Numbered from the stretch's first letter, positions 34,374-44,740 are shown. The stretch is 46,274 nucleotides of DNA from CALLPQ01 sp039819545 (GCA_039819545.1 JBCBRS010000021.1:1-46274); one strand, 5' to 3'. Notes: generated by a model not told the origin, from the sequence alone. Numbers and translations are program-made.

Positions 34374-35075
34374 TTACCGACCGTCTCTATCGACGCGCGC
34401 GCGCACGAGGGTCGGCAACCGCGTTTCAACCACTTGCCAGAGGCGCGTGGCAACATCGTCTGGTGAGCCCTCCGCCGAAACGAGGGCACACCGGTCTGGC
34501 GCTGCGTTGGCAATATCCACGAACGCCGCCGCGACGCGGGCCTGAAACGCCGGGCCTTTATCTTCAAAACGGGTCTCACCCCCACCTGTGTTGGTCTCGC
34601 GATCTTTGACACGGGCCAAGGCAGCCGCCTCGCCCATATGCAACACCAATGTCAGCACGGGCATGTGCGCGCCCACCACAAGGGTTTGCAGCTTGGTCAC
34701 CCAATCGGTGGAGAGCGCGTCCTCGTCTCCCTTATTGGCAAGACTTTGATAGGCAAGCGTCGAGTCGGCAAAGCGATCACACAGAACGATCTTACCCGCC
34801 GCCAGCGCTGGGAGGATGGTGCGTTCAAGGTGATCCGCACGCGCCGCATTCATTAAGAGCGCCTCGGTCTTGGCAGACCACCGATCCGGTGCACCGGTAA
34901 CCAGCAAGCGGCGAATCTCCTCTGCCCCCGGCGCCCCGCCCGGCTCGCGCGTTACCACAACACGATGCCCAAGTGCCGTCAGACGATCACGCAAGCGGGC
35001 AATTTGCGTTGTCTTGCCGACGCCGTCGCCGCCCTCGACCGTGATGAAATGACCCGGCGCCCGGCGCGGTGTCAT
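34374..35075 (-). CDS. tmk: Thymidylate kinase
   Basis: 234 residues from the ATG at 35075, whose ATGA overlaps the stop of the carboxypeptidase gene; a longer frame to 35180 is non-coding. P-loop EGGDGVGKTT (14-23), the DRx motif in LCDRFADSTLAYQ and the lid region KDRETNTGGGETRFED. It phosphorylates dTMP to dTDP. Tight coupling with holB is normal in proteobacteria. Confidence 0.95.
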   Translation of the reverse strand: MTPRRAPGHFITVEGGDGVGKTTQIARLRDRLTALGHRVVVTREPGGAPGAEEIRRLLVTGAPDRWSAKTEALLMNAARADHLERTILPALAAGKIVLCDRFADSTLAYQSLANKGDEDALSTDWVTKLQTLVVGAHMPVLTLVLHMGEAAALARVKDRETNTGGGETRFEDKGPAFQARVAAAFVDIANAAPDRCALVSAEGSPDDVATRLWQVVETRLPTLVRARVDRDGR

Positions 35076-36340
35076 GGTGATACCGCCCCGGCCTGCGCAC
35101 CCGTCGCCGCCCCGGTGGCATCGGACGCCGCAGGCTTGATCAGGAGTTTGCGCGCGCCAAGCGCTATCTTGCCGATCCACCCAACCTCTTTGACCGCCTC
35201 CATGGCAAATAGCGGATAGTCCCGCGTGAGTTGCCCGGGGACGCTGACCCGCAGATAGCCGATCTGTTGATCTTTGAGGATTGGGGCGGCCACCGGCCCC
35301 TCATAGATCACCTGCGCGCGTGCTTTGTCCGCCAGCTTGCGGTGGGCGAGCAGGCTCACATCCTCGCGCAGGCCAAGGGGGACCGTCTGCGCCCGGCCTT
35401 TGAAGACGAGCGCGTCGGCAAGACTTTCATTGGCCGTAAAATAGTCTCGCTTGGCAAAGTCATCAAACGCCCGGGTCATCATGCGCCGCGCGGTGCGAAG
35501 GCGGGCGGATGCGGTTTCCAACCCCTGCACCACGACAATCCGGCGCACACCATCGCGCACCGCAGAGCCGACAACGCCGTACCCTGCTTCATCCGTGTGC
35601 CCCGTTTTCAGACCATCGGCACCATCAAAGGTGCGGAGCAGCGGGTTGCGGTTTTCCTGTTCAATCTTTGACCAGGTAAAATTGCGCTCCCCGAACAGAG
35701 CATAATAGTCCGAATAATCGCGGATGATTTTGCGCGCCAGCCGGGCAAGATCGAGCATACTCATCCGTTGACCGGGGTCGGGCCAGCCGGTGGCATTGGC
35801 AAACTGCGAATCGGTCAGGCCCCACTCGCGGGCCTTGCGGTTCATGAGCGCGGCAAACGCGTCCTCGGACCCCGCAATATTTTCCGCCAGCACGATTGCC
35901 GCGTCATTGCCCGATTGAATAATCAGACCGCGCAGCAAGTCCTCCACCCGGATTTGCGTATCCACCAGCACCCACATTTTTGAGCCCTTCCAGCGCCAGG
36001 CTTTGGCGCTCACGGTAAAAGGGGTGTCGAGCGTGAGCGCACCGGTCTTCAAGTGATCAAAGACGATGGCAGCTGTCATCAACTTGCTCATGGAGGCGGG
36101 TGCCGTGGGGGTCGTGGCTCGTTTCGCGTAAAGCACATCGCCGGAAGCAAAGTCGAGGATCACCGCAAATTTTGCTTGGGTTTCAATAGGTACCGCTGGC
36201 GTATTGGCAACCGACTTTGCGTTTCGCTCAGGGATCTGTGCCGCGGCGCCGGGCACGCTGGTAACGAAAGCCGCCAGAACCGCGACGTAAATACACAAAG
36301 AGAGAAGACCGCGATGCGGGCGAGAGTACCTGAAAGCCAT
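35072..36340 (-). CDS. D-alanyl-D-alanine carboxypeptidase, PBP5/DacC family
   Basis: 423 residues from the ATG at 36340 with an AGGGA ribosome site. A signal peptide (LLSLCIYVAVLAAFVTSVPG) is cut near AAA-QIP. Active-site motifs of class C PBPs: SMSK (83-86), SGN (143-145) and KTG (245-247). The C-terminal domain and a weakly amphipathic tail end the protein. It trims the terminal D-Ala from peptidoglycan pentapeptides in the periplasm. Neighbour of rlpA, another wall enzyme, so the operon joins wall maintenance with DNA replication genes. Confidence 0.94.
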   Translation of the reverse strand: MAFRYSRPHRGLLSLCIYVAVLAAFVTSVPGAAAQIPERNAKSVANTPAVPIETQAKFAVILDFASGDVLYAKRATTPTAPASMSKLMTAAIVFDHLKTGALTLDTPFTVSAKAWRWKGSKMWVLVDTQIRVEDLLRGLIIQSGNDAAIVLAENIAGSEDAFAALMNRKAREWGLTDSQFANATGWPDPGQRMSMLDLARLARKIIRDYSDYYALFGERNFTWSKIEQENRNPLLRTFDGADGLKTGHTDEAGYGVVGSAVRDGVRRIVVVQGLETASARLRTARRMMTRAFDDFAKRDYFTANESLADALVFKGRAQTVPLGLREDVSLLAHRKLADKARAQVIYEGPVAAPILKDQQIGYLRVSVPGQLTRDYPLFAMEAVKEVGWIGKIALGARKLLIKPAASDATGAATGAQAGAVSP

Positions 36341-36449
36341 TGTCCCTATATACCGCCCTGAACCCGCGAAGCGATGGCAAAAAGAAGCCGTGCGATCAAA
36401 CGCGCGGAAAAAACGCCCCCGGCGGGCAAACGCCATCATCGCAATACAC

Positions 36450-37481
36450 TCAATAGCCGAGGGATTGGCGCGCCGGCAAAGGGCCGGTGGCGCGGACAAT
36501 CCACGCATCCTTATACCCGGCAGCGCGCACCGCATTTAGATAGGCCTCAGCATCCTCCCGCGTCGCAAATTGCCCGGCCACGACCCGGTAAACAGCCCCG
36601 CCATTTGGCGCCCTTGCCGGCGCGATTGAGACCGGCACGCCGGAGCCGAGCGCAAGACGCACCGTCTCAGCCCGGTTTAGATCCCCAAAAACGCCAATCT
36701 GAACTTGGAACACCGCGAGCGTTGGCGCCCCGGATGCGAGCGCTGGCGCAACCGGCGTGCGGCGAACAGGCGCCAACTGCGGCGGTTCTGGCGCCTCGGC
36801 AAGGGATCGCTCAATCAGCGACGAAACGGGGTCATTGGCCCCTGACGGAGCGGCGTCAGCAACGCGCGTGCGCCCGCGACCAACGGGGCGCACGCGCAGT
36901 TCACGCTCCAGCCGGGTAATCGCGCGTCGATCGCCAACCCGCAGCAACGCCGCCTCAAGGGTTGCCTCACGCAGATAGCGCACCCGCACCCGCGTCGTCC
37001 CCTGGTCAATAAAATCGAGCTTGCGCGCTGCGGCCCGGGAAAGATCGATAATTCTGTCCCGCGCAAACGGCCCCCGATCATTGATCCGAACCACGACCTT
37101 TTTGCCGTTGCGCAGATTGGTGACCTCGGCAATCGACGGTAGCGGCAAGGTCCGGTGGGCGGCGGTTAGCGCCGTCATGTCAAACATTTCGCCATTGGCG
37201 GTCGGGCGCCCATGGAACTTTGGCCCATACCAGGAAGCAACCCCCTCCTCGACATAGCGTGTATTCACCGCGGGCACGTAGCGCCTTCCGTCAATCACAT
37301 AGGGCAACCCGATTTTCTTGTGCGGCCTGATTCCCGCCGAGGCCCCCGCACCCGATGCCGATGGTCCCGACGCCGATGGTCCCGACGCGCACCCTGCGGC
37401 CAGCAGCACAAGCGATAAAAAAACCGCCGTCAGAACCGGCATTCGCAACAACGCCCCATGGCAAAATCGACTCTCGCTCAT
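36450..37481 (-). CDS. rlpA: RlpA-like septal lytic transglycosylase lipoprotein with SPOR domain
   Basis: 343 residues from the ATG at 37481; the open frame runs on through the antisense of tRNA-Ser, which is not coding. Signal peptide with lipobox LLAAG-C31. A Ser/Gly-rich stretch with GPSAS repeated follows. The double-psi beta-barrel holds ASWYGPKFHGRPTANGE (82-98) and NDRGPF (134-139). A SPOR domain lies at about 260-338. RlpA cuts peptide-free glycan at the septum, found by its SPOR domain, and is held in the outer membrane. It is the first gene of the unit. Confidence 0.92.
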   Translation of the reverse strand: MSESRFCHGALLRMPVLTAVFLSLVLLAAGCASGPSASGPSASGAGASAGIRPHKKIGLPYVIDGRRYVPAVNTRYVEEGVASWYGPKFHGRPTANGEMFDMTALTAAHRTLPLPSIAEVTNLRNGKKVVVRINDRGPFARDRIIDLSRAAARKLDFIDQGTTRVRVRYLREATLEAALLRVGDRRAITRLERELRVRPVGRGRTRVADAAPSGANDPVSSLIERSLAEAPEPPQLAPVRRTPVAPALASGAPTLAVFQVQIGVFGDLNRAETVRLALGSGVPVSIAPARAPNGGAVYRVVAGQFATREDAEAYLNAVRAAGYKDAWIVRATGPLPARQSLGY

Positions 37482-37706
37482 AACCTTAATCCTTGCCTCA
37501 CCGCCGTTGATTTTCCGCTGCGCCGTCATGTCCTTCAAACAAAGATAAGGTACCTGACTCGCTACGCTGCACCAAATCAGGGTGACAACCCAGCTTTTTG
37601 CACCCCCAAAAAATCGCGCAGCAACGCGCAACACAACGCTTGCACTCTGGGCTTGCACTCTGGCGCTAGCGGGGTATGAACACTCCCCTACGACCCACAC
37701 CAATCC

Positions 37707-37796
<90 letters not shown>

Positions 37797-38475
37797 CTGG
37801 GGATTCATTCCCGCAAATTCCGAAAAACTTAAATGGATCAGAGACTTGCGGGGTTCGAAACCCTTCATTTCTGGCATAGGAAAGTTTATCGGCAAAGGCC
37901 AGTTTTAGCACCGTTTGACGTCCCTGCCATCCGCCTTTTTCCCACAGAATACAAGGGTTTGCCAAAAATCCGAGTGCGCGTTCGAACATTTCGGCGAAGG
38001 GGCGGACCGGCGCGGCTGATTTTGAGGTCTTTTCGCTCAATACCAACTTATCACTTTCCAATTTGGCAAGGTGCTTTTCATAGGCGCTGGCAACACCGTC
38101 CGTGGGCGCATCAATGATTCGATCCAGCAGGTTTTCGATTTTGGCCTCCAGCTTGAGCAGTTCACGGCGGGCGTTCTGCGCGTAGATGGCGGTTTGAGTG
38201 CGGCGTTGCTCCCACGCGTCAGCAAACATCGCCTTGACCACCTCAAACATAGTTCGTGACGGTCTGAGTTCCGTGAGTAGTGCCTCGAAGTCTCCTTCTA
38301 TATCATCGCGGCGGATTGATTTGCGGTACTCATCGTACCCTTTTTGAAAGCACATATAATAAGGATGACGCTTGCCGGTTTTGCTTTTTGACCAGTTGGC
38401 CGTGAGCGGCTTGTTCGGGAGAAGCGGCTAGATAACCGCCCATTCCGTGTCTGTCAGATCAAAACGTCCACTCAT
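37797..38475 (-). pseudogene. Dead chimera: IS5-type transposase start fused to serine recombinase tail
   Basis: The frame from the ATG at 38475 (strong GGAGG ribosome site) reads MSGRFDLTDTEWAVI, then an amber TAG, then PLLPNKP. This is the conserved N-terminus of IS5-family transposases, with the usual Glu codon changed to stop. The same frame then switches to LTANWSKSKTGKRHPYYMCF and KSIRRDDIEGDFEALL. That part is typical of the zinc-ribbon and coiled-coil C-terminal part of large serine recombinases. The recombinase lacks its N-terminal catalytic domain. Its frame runs into the 3' end of tRNA-Ser. Both pieces are therefore inactive remnants of mobile elements at a tRNA gene. Confidence 0.82.
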
Positions 38476-38579
38476 GATTGCCTCCTTGACCCAAGGCCAA
38501 AAATGAATCACTATTCATAAGAGAATGCAATCTTAATAGGGATAACTCCTAAGAGCTCGAGCGAAAAGGAGATGGATCG

Positions 38580-41500
38580 ATGCACACCATCCTTAAGTAT
38601 TTTATTGTACTATTAATCATTCATCTTTTGCTTCCAGCAGCCGCGCAAGGCCAAGGTGGAGATGCAGTTTTCAACTTGGAAGAATTAGAACGTCAGGGCG
38701 TTGATGAGCGCTTGCAATCTGATGGTGCCAATATCTTTGGCGACATGATTGATATGAACACTGGTTCAATATCTTTCGGACAAATTGACGTATCCATTCC
38801 GGGAAATAGTGATTTGGAAGTCGCAATCCGACGGCGGCGTGAGCAAGGGATAAAATTTTATGGTGGTGTAGATGTTGATTTTGGCGATTGGCAGTTAGAG
38901 ACGCCTCGCATAACAATATTACTGGCCGCCGTGCTAGATAACGGACGTCCCGTAGGTCTGCCAGTTTGGCCAGAGGACCGTTGCAGCAGTTCCGAAGGTG
39001 CACTGCCGATAAATGTCGGCCCGCTACTGACTGAAGAGTCTCCTTTAGATGGTGATGAGTACTCCAATGGCCTGTTTTTAGAAATTCCTGGGCAGGGGTC
39101 TCGGCAGCTTATTGATGTAGGGGTCGATCGCGATTGGCCCGCTGGTACAACAAAAGCGACAACCGATTTTTGGGCTATTTCATGCTTTTTGTTGCCAGGC
39201 GACAATGGCGAAGGTTTTACCGCGTTAGCTCCCAACGGCGACAAATATCGATTTGATCGCTTTGTTCTTCGCAGAGCATCGCAGCAGGCGGGTGCAAGTA
39301 TTGCGCGATATCACGCAACGATGCTCGCAACCTCAGTGGAAGACGTCCATGGCAATTCTGTACGTTACAACTATGACGCAAATAATCGCCTTACATCAAT
39401 TGTCGCAAACGATGGCCGAAGAATTGATGTTAGATATACCGGAGCGAGCCGTCTAATTAGGAGGGTAGAAGCACCAAACGGTCCTGGGAATACTTCAAGG
39501 CATTGGGTATATACATATGGTCAGCAGGGTGGGTCGGCTTTGCTTACAAATGTTGAGCGGCCTGACGGGAGAAAATGGGGGTATAATCTAAGCCGCTTAG
39601 ATATAGGTCCTTTACCGGGAACAGAGGAAGATGGATGTACCCGGGGCAATCAAGTGATCTCAATAAGTCACCCGAGTGGTTTGATTGGAAGCTTTGAGCT
39701 CGAAGAGACAAGACATGGGCGTACATTTTTCGAGAGCAGAGTAGCTTCGTCGGCGGGGCAAAACTGTAAATTCGAACAATTAGCTATTACTGCTTCCTTC
39801 GAGGCGATGTCGATCGTAAGAAAAACAATATCACCTAATGGCCCCACAGCCGGTGTAGATACCTTGGAATGGACCTACAGGTACGAGGATACTGATGGTT
39901 GTTTTGGTAGTGATTGTGGACTACCGGCATCCAGGCCCACTTACGTAATAAATCCGAATAATGAGCTATCAGTCTACCACCATGATCGCCGCTTTACACT
40001 GTCCGGCAACGACAATCCGTATGAGGGCAAGCTTACCAAAAAACAGATCTATCTTACCTCAAATTTTGCTGAATTAGCCCAAGCTACGGATATTGAATAT
40101 ACTGCTGAACCACCGATTGGTTCGACTTGGTTACGGCGAAGCAATCAATCCATGCTCACGATGCCAGTGCATGAAAGTAAAATGACAATCAGGCGCGGTT
40201 CGGATAACTATGCAACGACAATAACCTATGATCTTGATCCATCCTCACCAAGTTATAGTTATGGTTTTCCGACACGTGTTCGGCGTTCGGGAAATGTTAA
40301 CCTCCTCACACCGAGTGACCCAAATTATTTCAGAACCACCGACACTACGTATATTCACGATAGAAGTAGCTGGATTTTAGGTTTGACGGATACAGTTCGT
40401 CAAAATAATAAGCTGTTTGACGACTTTGATTACTTTGCCAATAACAAGGGGCAAGTTGAGAACCGCTATCGATTTTCCAAAAACGAAAGTCACCGTGTAG
40501 CTTCGTATGAGTATCATCCGGACGGTACGCTACATACTCAGAATGATGCATTGAATAGGCAACGGTCTTTTACAAATTACCATCGTGGTATTCCGCAAAG
40601 CGTGGTTCGCCCAGATGGTATCGAGTATACTCGGCAGGTTGATGATAATGGCTGGATTACTCAAGAAACCGCAAAATATTATCAAGCGAATTTGAACAGA
40701 GAAGCCAGGACAAATTATTCATACGATTCCCTCGGGCGACTGACATTAATCGACAGGCCCACTGGGCTCTCAGATACTCACATCAGCTATGCATATTTCT
40801 CCTCTGGCATCCTGCGTCAGCAAATTGTTAGGGGAAATCGCAAAATGGCCGTCCAGTATGACGGTTTTTCTCGGGTTATACGCGTGAGAGACTATGACAT
40901 GCTGATGAATCCTTCGCGGCCAATAAACAGTGTCACTAAGTTCGACGCCTATGGTCGTGAGATCTTTGCTTCACAACCCTCTTATAACCCGTCTCCTGAA
41001 GAAGGGGTTGAGATGGTCTATGACGCTTTAGGTCGAGTAACACTGGTCCGTGAAATCGACGAGAATGGGCGTGTAGCAGCACGTACGGAGTCAAGATATT
41101 TGGCGCGGAACATAACGGAGGTTACCGATCCTGATAATTTCAAAACTAGGACACATTTCAGCGGATTTGGATCGCCGGACAATGGAGAAACGCTTGAAAT
41201 AATCCAAGGCTTTGGACGTACAGAAGAAATTAAGACGATCATGACCTATGATCGATTTGGCAATCTGACCAACGCAACTCAACGCGGAAATAACAAATCA
41301 CACACCCAAAAATATTTTTACAATTTCAGGCTGCAACTTTGCCGCCTCGATGTTCCAGAAACCGGTCACACACTGTATCAATATGACCGAGCGGGTCAGC
41401 TTTTTGCAGAAGAGCGCGCCGCGCCCATCGGAACCGCATGCACTGCCCCTTCCGTCGGAAACCGCATAAAATACGGGTACGATACCCTCGGTCGTCTTTT

Positions 41501-43412
41501 GACAACAGACTACCCGGGTACCACTCCTGACATCACAAACTCATGGACAATAAATGGTAATCTGCGCCGAGTAACCCGCGGTGGCATAGTGATCGATTAT
41601 TTTGCGGACAACCCATCGGAATTGCTTGAAGAAGAACGCCTTCGAATTGATGGCCGGACTTATAGAGCTCGCTATCAATATAACGCTAATGAGCAGCTCA
41701 AAGAGCGCTTCATGCCGATTGCACCGAATACTGCTTTTACTATGGCACCCGATGGATTTGGCCGCGCGACAAAGCTTGAAAAATCGGGTGTGAAGTACGT
41801 GGACAATATCACGTGGCATGCGAATGGCGCATTGGATCAAGCAGATTATGCTAACGGCCATCGTTTGACCCAAAGCCTCAATGCCCGCCGGTTATTGTCA
41901 AATATTGACGTCAGTCCTGTAAACGCCACGGGTGCTAGCGCCCTCGACCTGAGTTACACTTACAATTCACGCGGTTTAATTTCGTCAATCACCGATAATT
42001 TGATGTCGTCGCTATCAGTATCGTCGATCTCTTACGATTCAATTGGCCGGTTGAAAAATGCCAATGGTGTTTGGGGCGACGGTTCATTTACCTATGACGC
42101 GCTTGGTAATCTGACCCGCAAAGAGCTTGGTAACCGCTTGGTACAAATTGACATTGATCCCATTACCAACAGAGCCAGTCGCCTTCGCGATAGCACCATC
42201 GGTGGCAATGCATGGCGAGACTGGACATACGATGATCGGGGAAATGTCACGAACAATGGTTCAGTTGGTCTATTCTACGACCGCGCGGATCAGCCTATCG
42301 CTGTATTGGGGAGCACCTATACCTATGATGGTAACCGACGGCGGGTAAAACAGGTCAAGAGTAACGGCGAGACGCTGTACACGTTCTATAGCCGCGATGG
42401 CACGCTTTTATTCCGGGATAACGTTAGCACTGGGAAACGCACCGAATACCTTTCCGTGGGCGGGGCCAGTGTGCGATTTGAACGTCAGTTCGCGCAAACA
42501 AAAGCGATCTACACTCATAAAGACCATCTCGGTAGTCCGCTTGCGGCCACTGACGATGCCGGCACCGTACTATGGTTTGAGGCCTACACCCCCTACGGTG
42601 AAGGGTGGTTCAAGCCCCTCGACAATCAGGACAATGAAGGCTTCACTGGCCATATCGCCGACGCCGATACCGGCCTAACCTACATGCAAGCGCGCATGTA
42701 CGACCCCGTCGCCGGCCGGTTCCTGTCCAACGATCCCGTCAGCTTCATGGGTAGCGGCGGAGACCCGCGATACTTCAACAGATACGCCTACGTCGCAAAC
42801 GATCCCATCAACATGACGGACCCCACTGGAGAATTCGGAATTCCAGGTGCGATCTATGGTGCCATTTCAGGGGGTGTTGGCGGTTTCATTGCGTCGGGCG
42901 GAAATTTTAGAGCTACGGTTGCAGGAGTAGCAGTTGGCGCCGCTGTTGGAGCAGTAAATCCCTTTGCATCTAGTGTTGTCGGCGCTGCGGCGGGCAGCGC
43001 TGTTGCAAGCGCTGCAGGTCAAGTTGTCGGCGGCGTGGTTGACGGTCAATCAGTTGGTGACGCCGTCGCAAATGTGGATAAAGCAGCGGTCGCCGGTGCA
43101 GCAATTGGAGGTGCAGCTGGGCGTGCAGTTGGCGCAGTTGTTGGGAACGCGACGGCTCCACTTCGCGGCTCAGTTATCGGGTCTGAGGTCGGAAGACAGA
43201 CCGTTTCCAGGGCTCCGGGCAATGTTGTTGGATCAGTGATCGAGGGATCAGCAGCAGGCGCAGGAGAGCTTGCTGGACCCCAAGTCGCAGATGCGATACG
43301 AGAAGGCGGAACAGCGTTTTTTGAGGGCGTAGATAATGCTATTGCGACCGAAATGGAGCACAATCAGCAACGATATGATAATCTTGACAGACAATCTGTG
43401 CCTCAAATGTAG
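38580..43412 (+). CDS. Sec-exported Rhs/YD-repeat protein with glycine-zipper C-terminal tip (CT1)
   Basis: 1610 residues, GGAG ribosome site. Signal peptide YFIVLLIIHLLLPAAAQGQ. A unique N-terminal domain (30-260) is followed by about a dozen YD repeats (for example YDSLGRLT, YDALGRVT, YDRFGNLT). The Rhs core follows: HKDHLGSPLAATDDAG, then YMQARMYDPVAGRFLSNDP, closing with DPTGE (1414-1418). The 192-residue tip after it is a long Gly/Ala-rich hydrophobic stretch with GxxxG repeats, then a short charged tail (DNAIATEMEHNQQRYDN). No PAAR or VgrG-binding domain is seen. Its G+C is clearly below that of the neighbours, so it was acquired by transfer. The tip could insert in membranes, but no known toxin motif is visible. 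Confidence 0.9.
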   Translation: MHTILKYFIVLLIIHLLLPAAAQGQGGDAVFNLEELERQGVDERLQSDGANIFGDMIDMNTGSISFGQIDVSIPGNSDLEVAIRRRREQGIKFYGGVDVDFGDWQLETPRITILLAAVLDNGRPVGLPVWPEDRCSSSEGALPINVGPLLTEESPLDGDEYSNGLFLEIPGQGSRQLIDVGVDRDWPAGTTKATTDFWAISCFLLPGDNGEGFTALAPNGDKYRFDRFVLRRASQQAGASIARYHATMLATSVEDVHGNSVRYNYDANNRLTSIVANDGRRIDVRYTGASRLIRRVEAPNGPGNTSRHWVYTYGQQGGSALLTNVERPDGRKWGYNLSRLDIGPLPGTEEDGCTRGNQVISISHPSGLIGSFELEETRHGRTFFESRVASSAGQNCKFEQLAITASFEAMSIVRKTISPNGPTAGVDTLEWTYRYEDTDGCFGSDCGLPASRPTYVINPNNELSVYHHDRRFTLSGNDNPYEGKLTKKQIYLTSNFAELAQATDIEYTAEPPIGSTWLRRSNQSMLTMPVHESKMTIRRGSDNYATTITYDLDPSSPSYSYGFPTRVRRSGNVNLLTPSDPNYFRTTDTTYIHDRSSWILGLTDTVRQNNKLFDDFDYFANNKGQVENRYRFSKNESHRVASYEYHPDGTLHTQNDALNRQRSFTNYHRGIPQSVVRPDGIEYTRQVDDNGWITQETAKYYQANLNREARTNYSYDSLGRLTLIDRPTGLSDTHISYAYFSSGILRQQIVRGNRKMAVQYDGFSRVIRVRDYDMLMNPSRPINSVTKFDAYGREIFASQPSYNPSPEEGVEMVYDALGRVTLVREIDENGRVAARTESRYLARNITEVTDPDNFKTRTHFSGFGSPDNGETLEIIQGFGRTEEIKTIMTYDRFGNLTNATQRGNNKSHTQKYFYNFRLQLCRLDVPETGHTLYQYDRAGQLFAEERAAPIGTACTAPSVGNRIKYGYDTLGRLLTTDYPGTTPDITNSWTINGNLRRVTRGGIVIDYFADNPSELLEEERLRIDGRTYRARYQYNANEQLKERFMPIAPNTAFTMAPDGFGRATKLEKSGVKYVDNITWHANGALDQADYANGHRLTQSLNARRLLSNIDVSPVNATGASALDLSYTYNSRGLISSITDNLMSSLSVSSISYDSIGRLKNANGVWGDGSFTYDALGNLTRKELGNRLVQIDIDPITNRASRLRDSTIGGNAWRDWTYDDRGNVTNNGSVGLFYDRADQPIAVLGSTYTYDGNRRRVKQVKSNGETLYTFYSRDGTLLFRDNVSTGKRTEYLSVGGASVRFERQFAQTKAIYTHKDHLGSPLAATDDAGTVLWFEAYTPYGEGWFKPLDNQDNEGFTGHIADADTGLTYMQARMYDPVAGRFLSNDPVSFMGSGGDPRYFNRYAYVANDPINMTDPTGEFGIPGAIYGAISGGVGGFIASGGNFRATVAGVAVGAAVGAVNPFASSVVGAAAGSAVASAAGQVVGGVVDGQSVGDAVANVDKAAVAGAAIGGAAGRAVGAVVGNATAPLRGSVIGSEVGRQTVSRAPGNVVGSVIEGSAAGAGELAGPQVADAIREGGTAFFEGVDNAIATEMEHNQQRYDNLDRQSVPQM
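42681..42794 (+). repeat. Rhs core segment repeated downstream (copy A)
   Basis: 114 bp encoding YMQARMYDP through NRYAYV. It is repeated at 45130-45243 with four mismatches that I can count. The stretch is more GC-rich than the rest of the gene. Confidence 0.9.
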
Positions 43413-43421
43413 GCTTCAGTA

Positions 43422-43799
43422 ATGGAACTAATCTCGAACTTTTTGACCGAATGCGGCTCGAAACGTATTTATGAGGCGGCGATTTATTTTGGCGTTGGCC
43501 TCGCCATTATGACCGCATTCTCATACCTTTTGCTTGGAATAGCATTACTGCATCAGGGCCTTTTGAAGACAATTATCGGCTCGGCTTTCTACATCCTGAC
43601 AATCGCTGCGATGCTGTTTTTACTCTATGCCGTGGATGAAGGCCTGTTGCTGCAACGCGACTGCGCGATAGCGAGAGTCGATGTGACATCCTTCATGGTT
43701 TGGACCGCTGCGCTTCTAGGGGCGTTCGCGATCAATCAGATGCTCTTTGGGAAGCGGCTCAGAGAAAATGGCTACTACAAGCGAATTGGCGAGCCTTAG
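43422..43799 (+). CDS. Three-span membrane protein, candidate immunity partner of CT1
   Basis: 125 residues, starting 9 bp after the Rhs stop. Three hydrophobic segments: about 18-45 (YFGVGLAIMTAFSYLLLGIA), 49-70 (IIGSAFYILTIAAMLFLLYA) and 88-108 (FMVWTAALLGAFAINQMLFG), with a basic C-terminus (KRLRENGYYKRIGEP). No known family recognised. Immunity proteins usually sit directly after Rhs or other polymorphic toxin genes, and a membrane partner would match a membrane-active tip. The position and topology are observed; the immunity role is inference. Confidence 0.7.
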   Translation: MELISNFLTECGSKRIYEAAIYFGVGLAIMTAFSYLLLGIALLHQGLLKTIIGSAFYILTIAAMLFLLYAVDEGLLLQRDCAIARVDVTSFMVWTAALLGAFAINQMLFGKRLRENGYYKRIGEP

Positions 43800-44452
43800 A
43801 ATCCGGTTTTGGTTTGACAGCAAGATAAAGCAAAACTCGGATTTGATGCCAAATCCTCATAACGCCTTGTCTGCACACTATTATTTTGGTGCGTAGGGGG
43901 CGCCTCCTTTTGTTATTTGGCGCCATTTTGTGCATGGCCCTGCCGGGCCTTTTCCACCTATATTTGATCCGCCGGATCAAATATTTTGCTGCGCAAACCG
44001 GTTCCAAAGTGCACATGGTTCGCGCCACGCGTTTGTTGTTGTTGTTGAGTGTTTCGTGAGTCGGTTGCGGCGCCTGCATGTAAAAACGCGCGGCGGCGCG
44101 CAAAACACTGCAGAACCCTGCAAAAGACGCACGCAATCCTTCAATTTTTACCCTGTACCGATGAAGCATCTCGTGCTGAGATTGAGGTATGTCGCGTAAT
44201 GGTGAGATTAATTTAACGGGAAATCGCTCTGGGGCTGAATTTAAGCCCCGCCCCGCCCCGCTCGCGAAGGCAAGCTTAACCTAAGACTCGGGTGTATCCG
44301 CGCTGACAACCCGAATAGCTTCATCAACAAAGTGAATAAGGCTGTTGCGCATTCATGAGCGGCATCGGGCCGTACAAAGTACAGCGGAACGAGCGGAAGA
44401 TTTAGTGCGCCCGGTCGCGGATCAAAGATCGCGCCGGGGTTGAAGTTCAGCT
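43800..44452. other. Non-coding spacer between module 1 and module 2
   Basis: No convincing gene; the only longer frame (minus strand, 43759-44169) has no family features. It contains the hairpin at 43960-43984, a second hairpin GGGGCT (44231-44236) with AGCCCC (44244-44249), and an imperfect inverted repeat at about 44410-44440. G+C is back to the host level, unlike the modules on both sides. Confidence 0.45.
43960..43984. terminator. Strong symmetric hairpin, possible terminator after module 1
   Basis: ATATTTGATCC and GGATCAAATAT form a perfect 11-bp stem with a GCC loop, followed by TTT. Transcription end for the Rhs unit is plausible; an insertion scar is the alternative. Confidence 0.45.
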
Positions 44453-44740
44453 ATGGCCGGCGCAGGTGCGGCGGCAACCGCCCAGGCAGCGAATAACGCA
44501 ATTGATGGCGTGAGCCTCTCCACGAATATTGGCGATGCGGCAATTGGCGGGGCTGTAGGTGGAGCTTTGGGCGCTGGAATAGGAACTGCTGCAGGAAACG
44601 TACTTACCCAAACGGGTGTGTTTGGCGCGAGGGGTAGTTTGTCTGCGGCGGGCGTCGCCGCTACCTCGGCAGGAGGTGAGGCGTTTGGCGCCGCTGGCGC
44701 TAGAACACTCCCAGAATTTTTTGAAGACGAACAAATGTAA
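44453..44740 (+). CDS. Orphan glycine-zipper Rhs tip (CT2)
   Basis: 95 residues; a stop lies in frame just upstream, so the ATG at 44453 or nearby is the earliest start. Composition matches the tip of the big Rhs protein: Gly/Ala-rich with GxxxG repeats (IGGAVGGALGAGIGTAAGNV), closing in an acidic tail (LPEFFEDEQM) that resembles TAFFEGVDN of CT1. There is no Rhs core before it. Probably a displaced toxin tip left by recombination at the 3' end of the rhs gene. It may not be expressed. Confidence 0.55.
   Translation: MAGAGAAATAQAANNAIDGVSLSTNIGDAAIGGAVGGALGAGIGTAAGNVLTQTGVFGARGSLSAAGVAATSAGGEAFGAAGARTLPEFFEDEQM

Noticed and set aside
43759..44169. 136-codon minus-strand frame after the CT1 partner
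   Set aside because: Overlaps the end of the partner gene and the perfect hairpin at 43960-43984. No family features or ribosome site.
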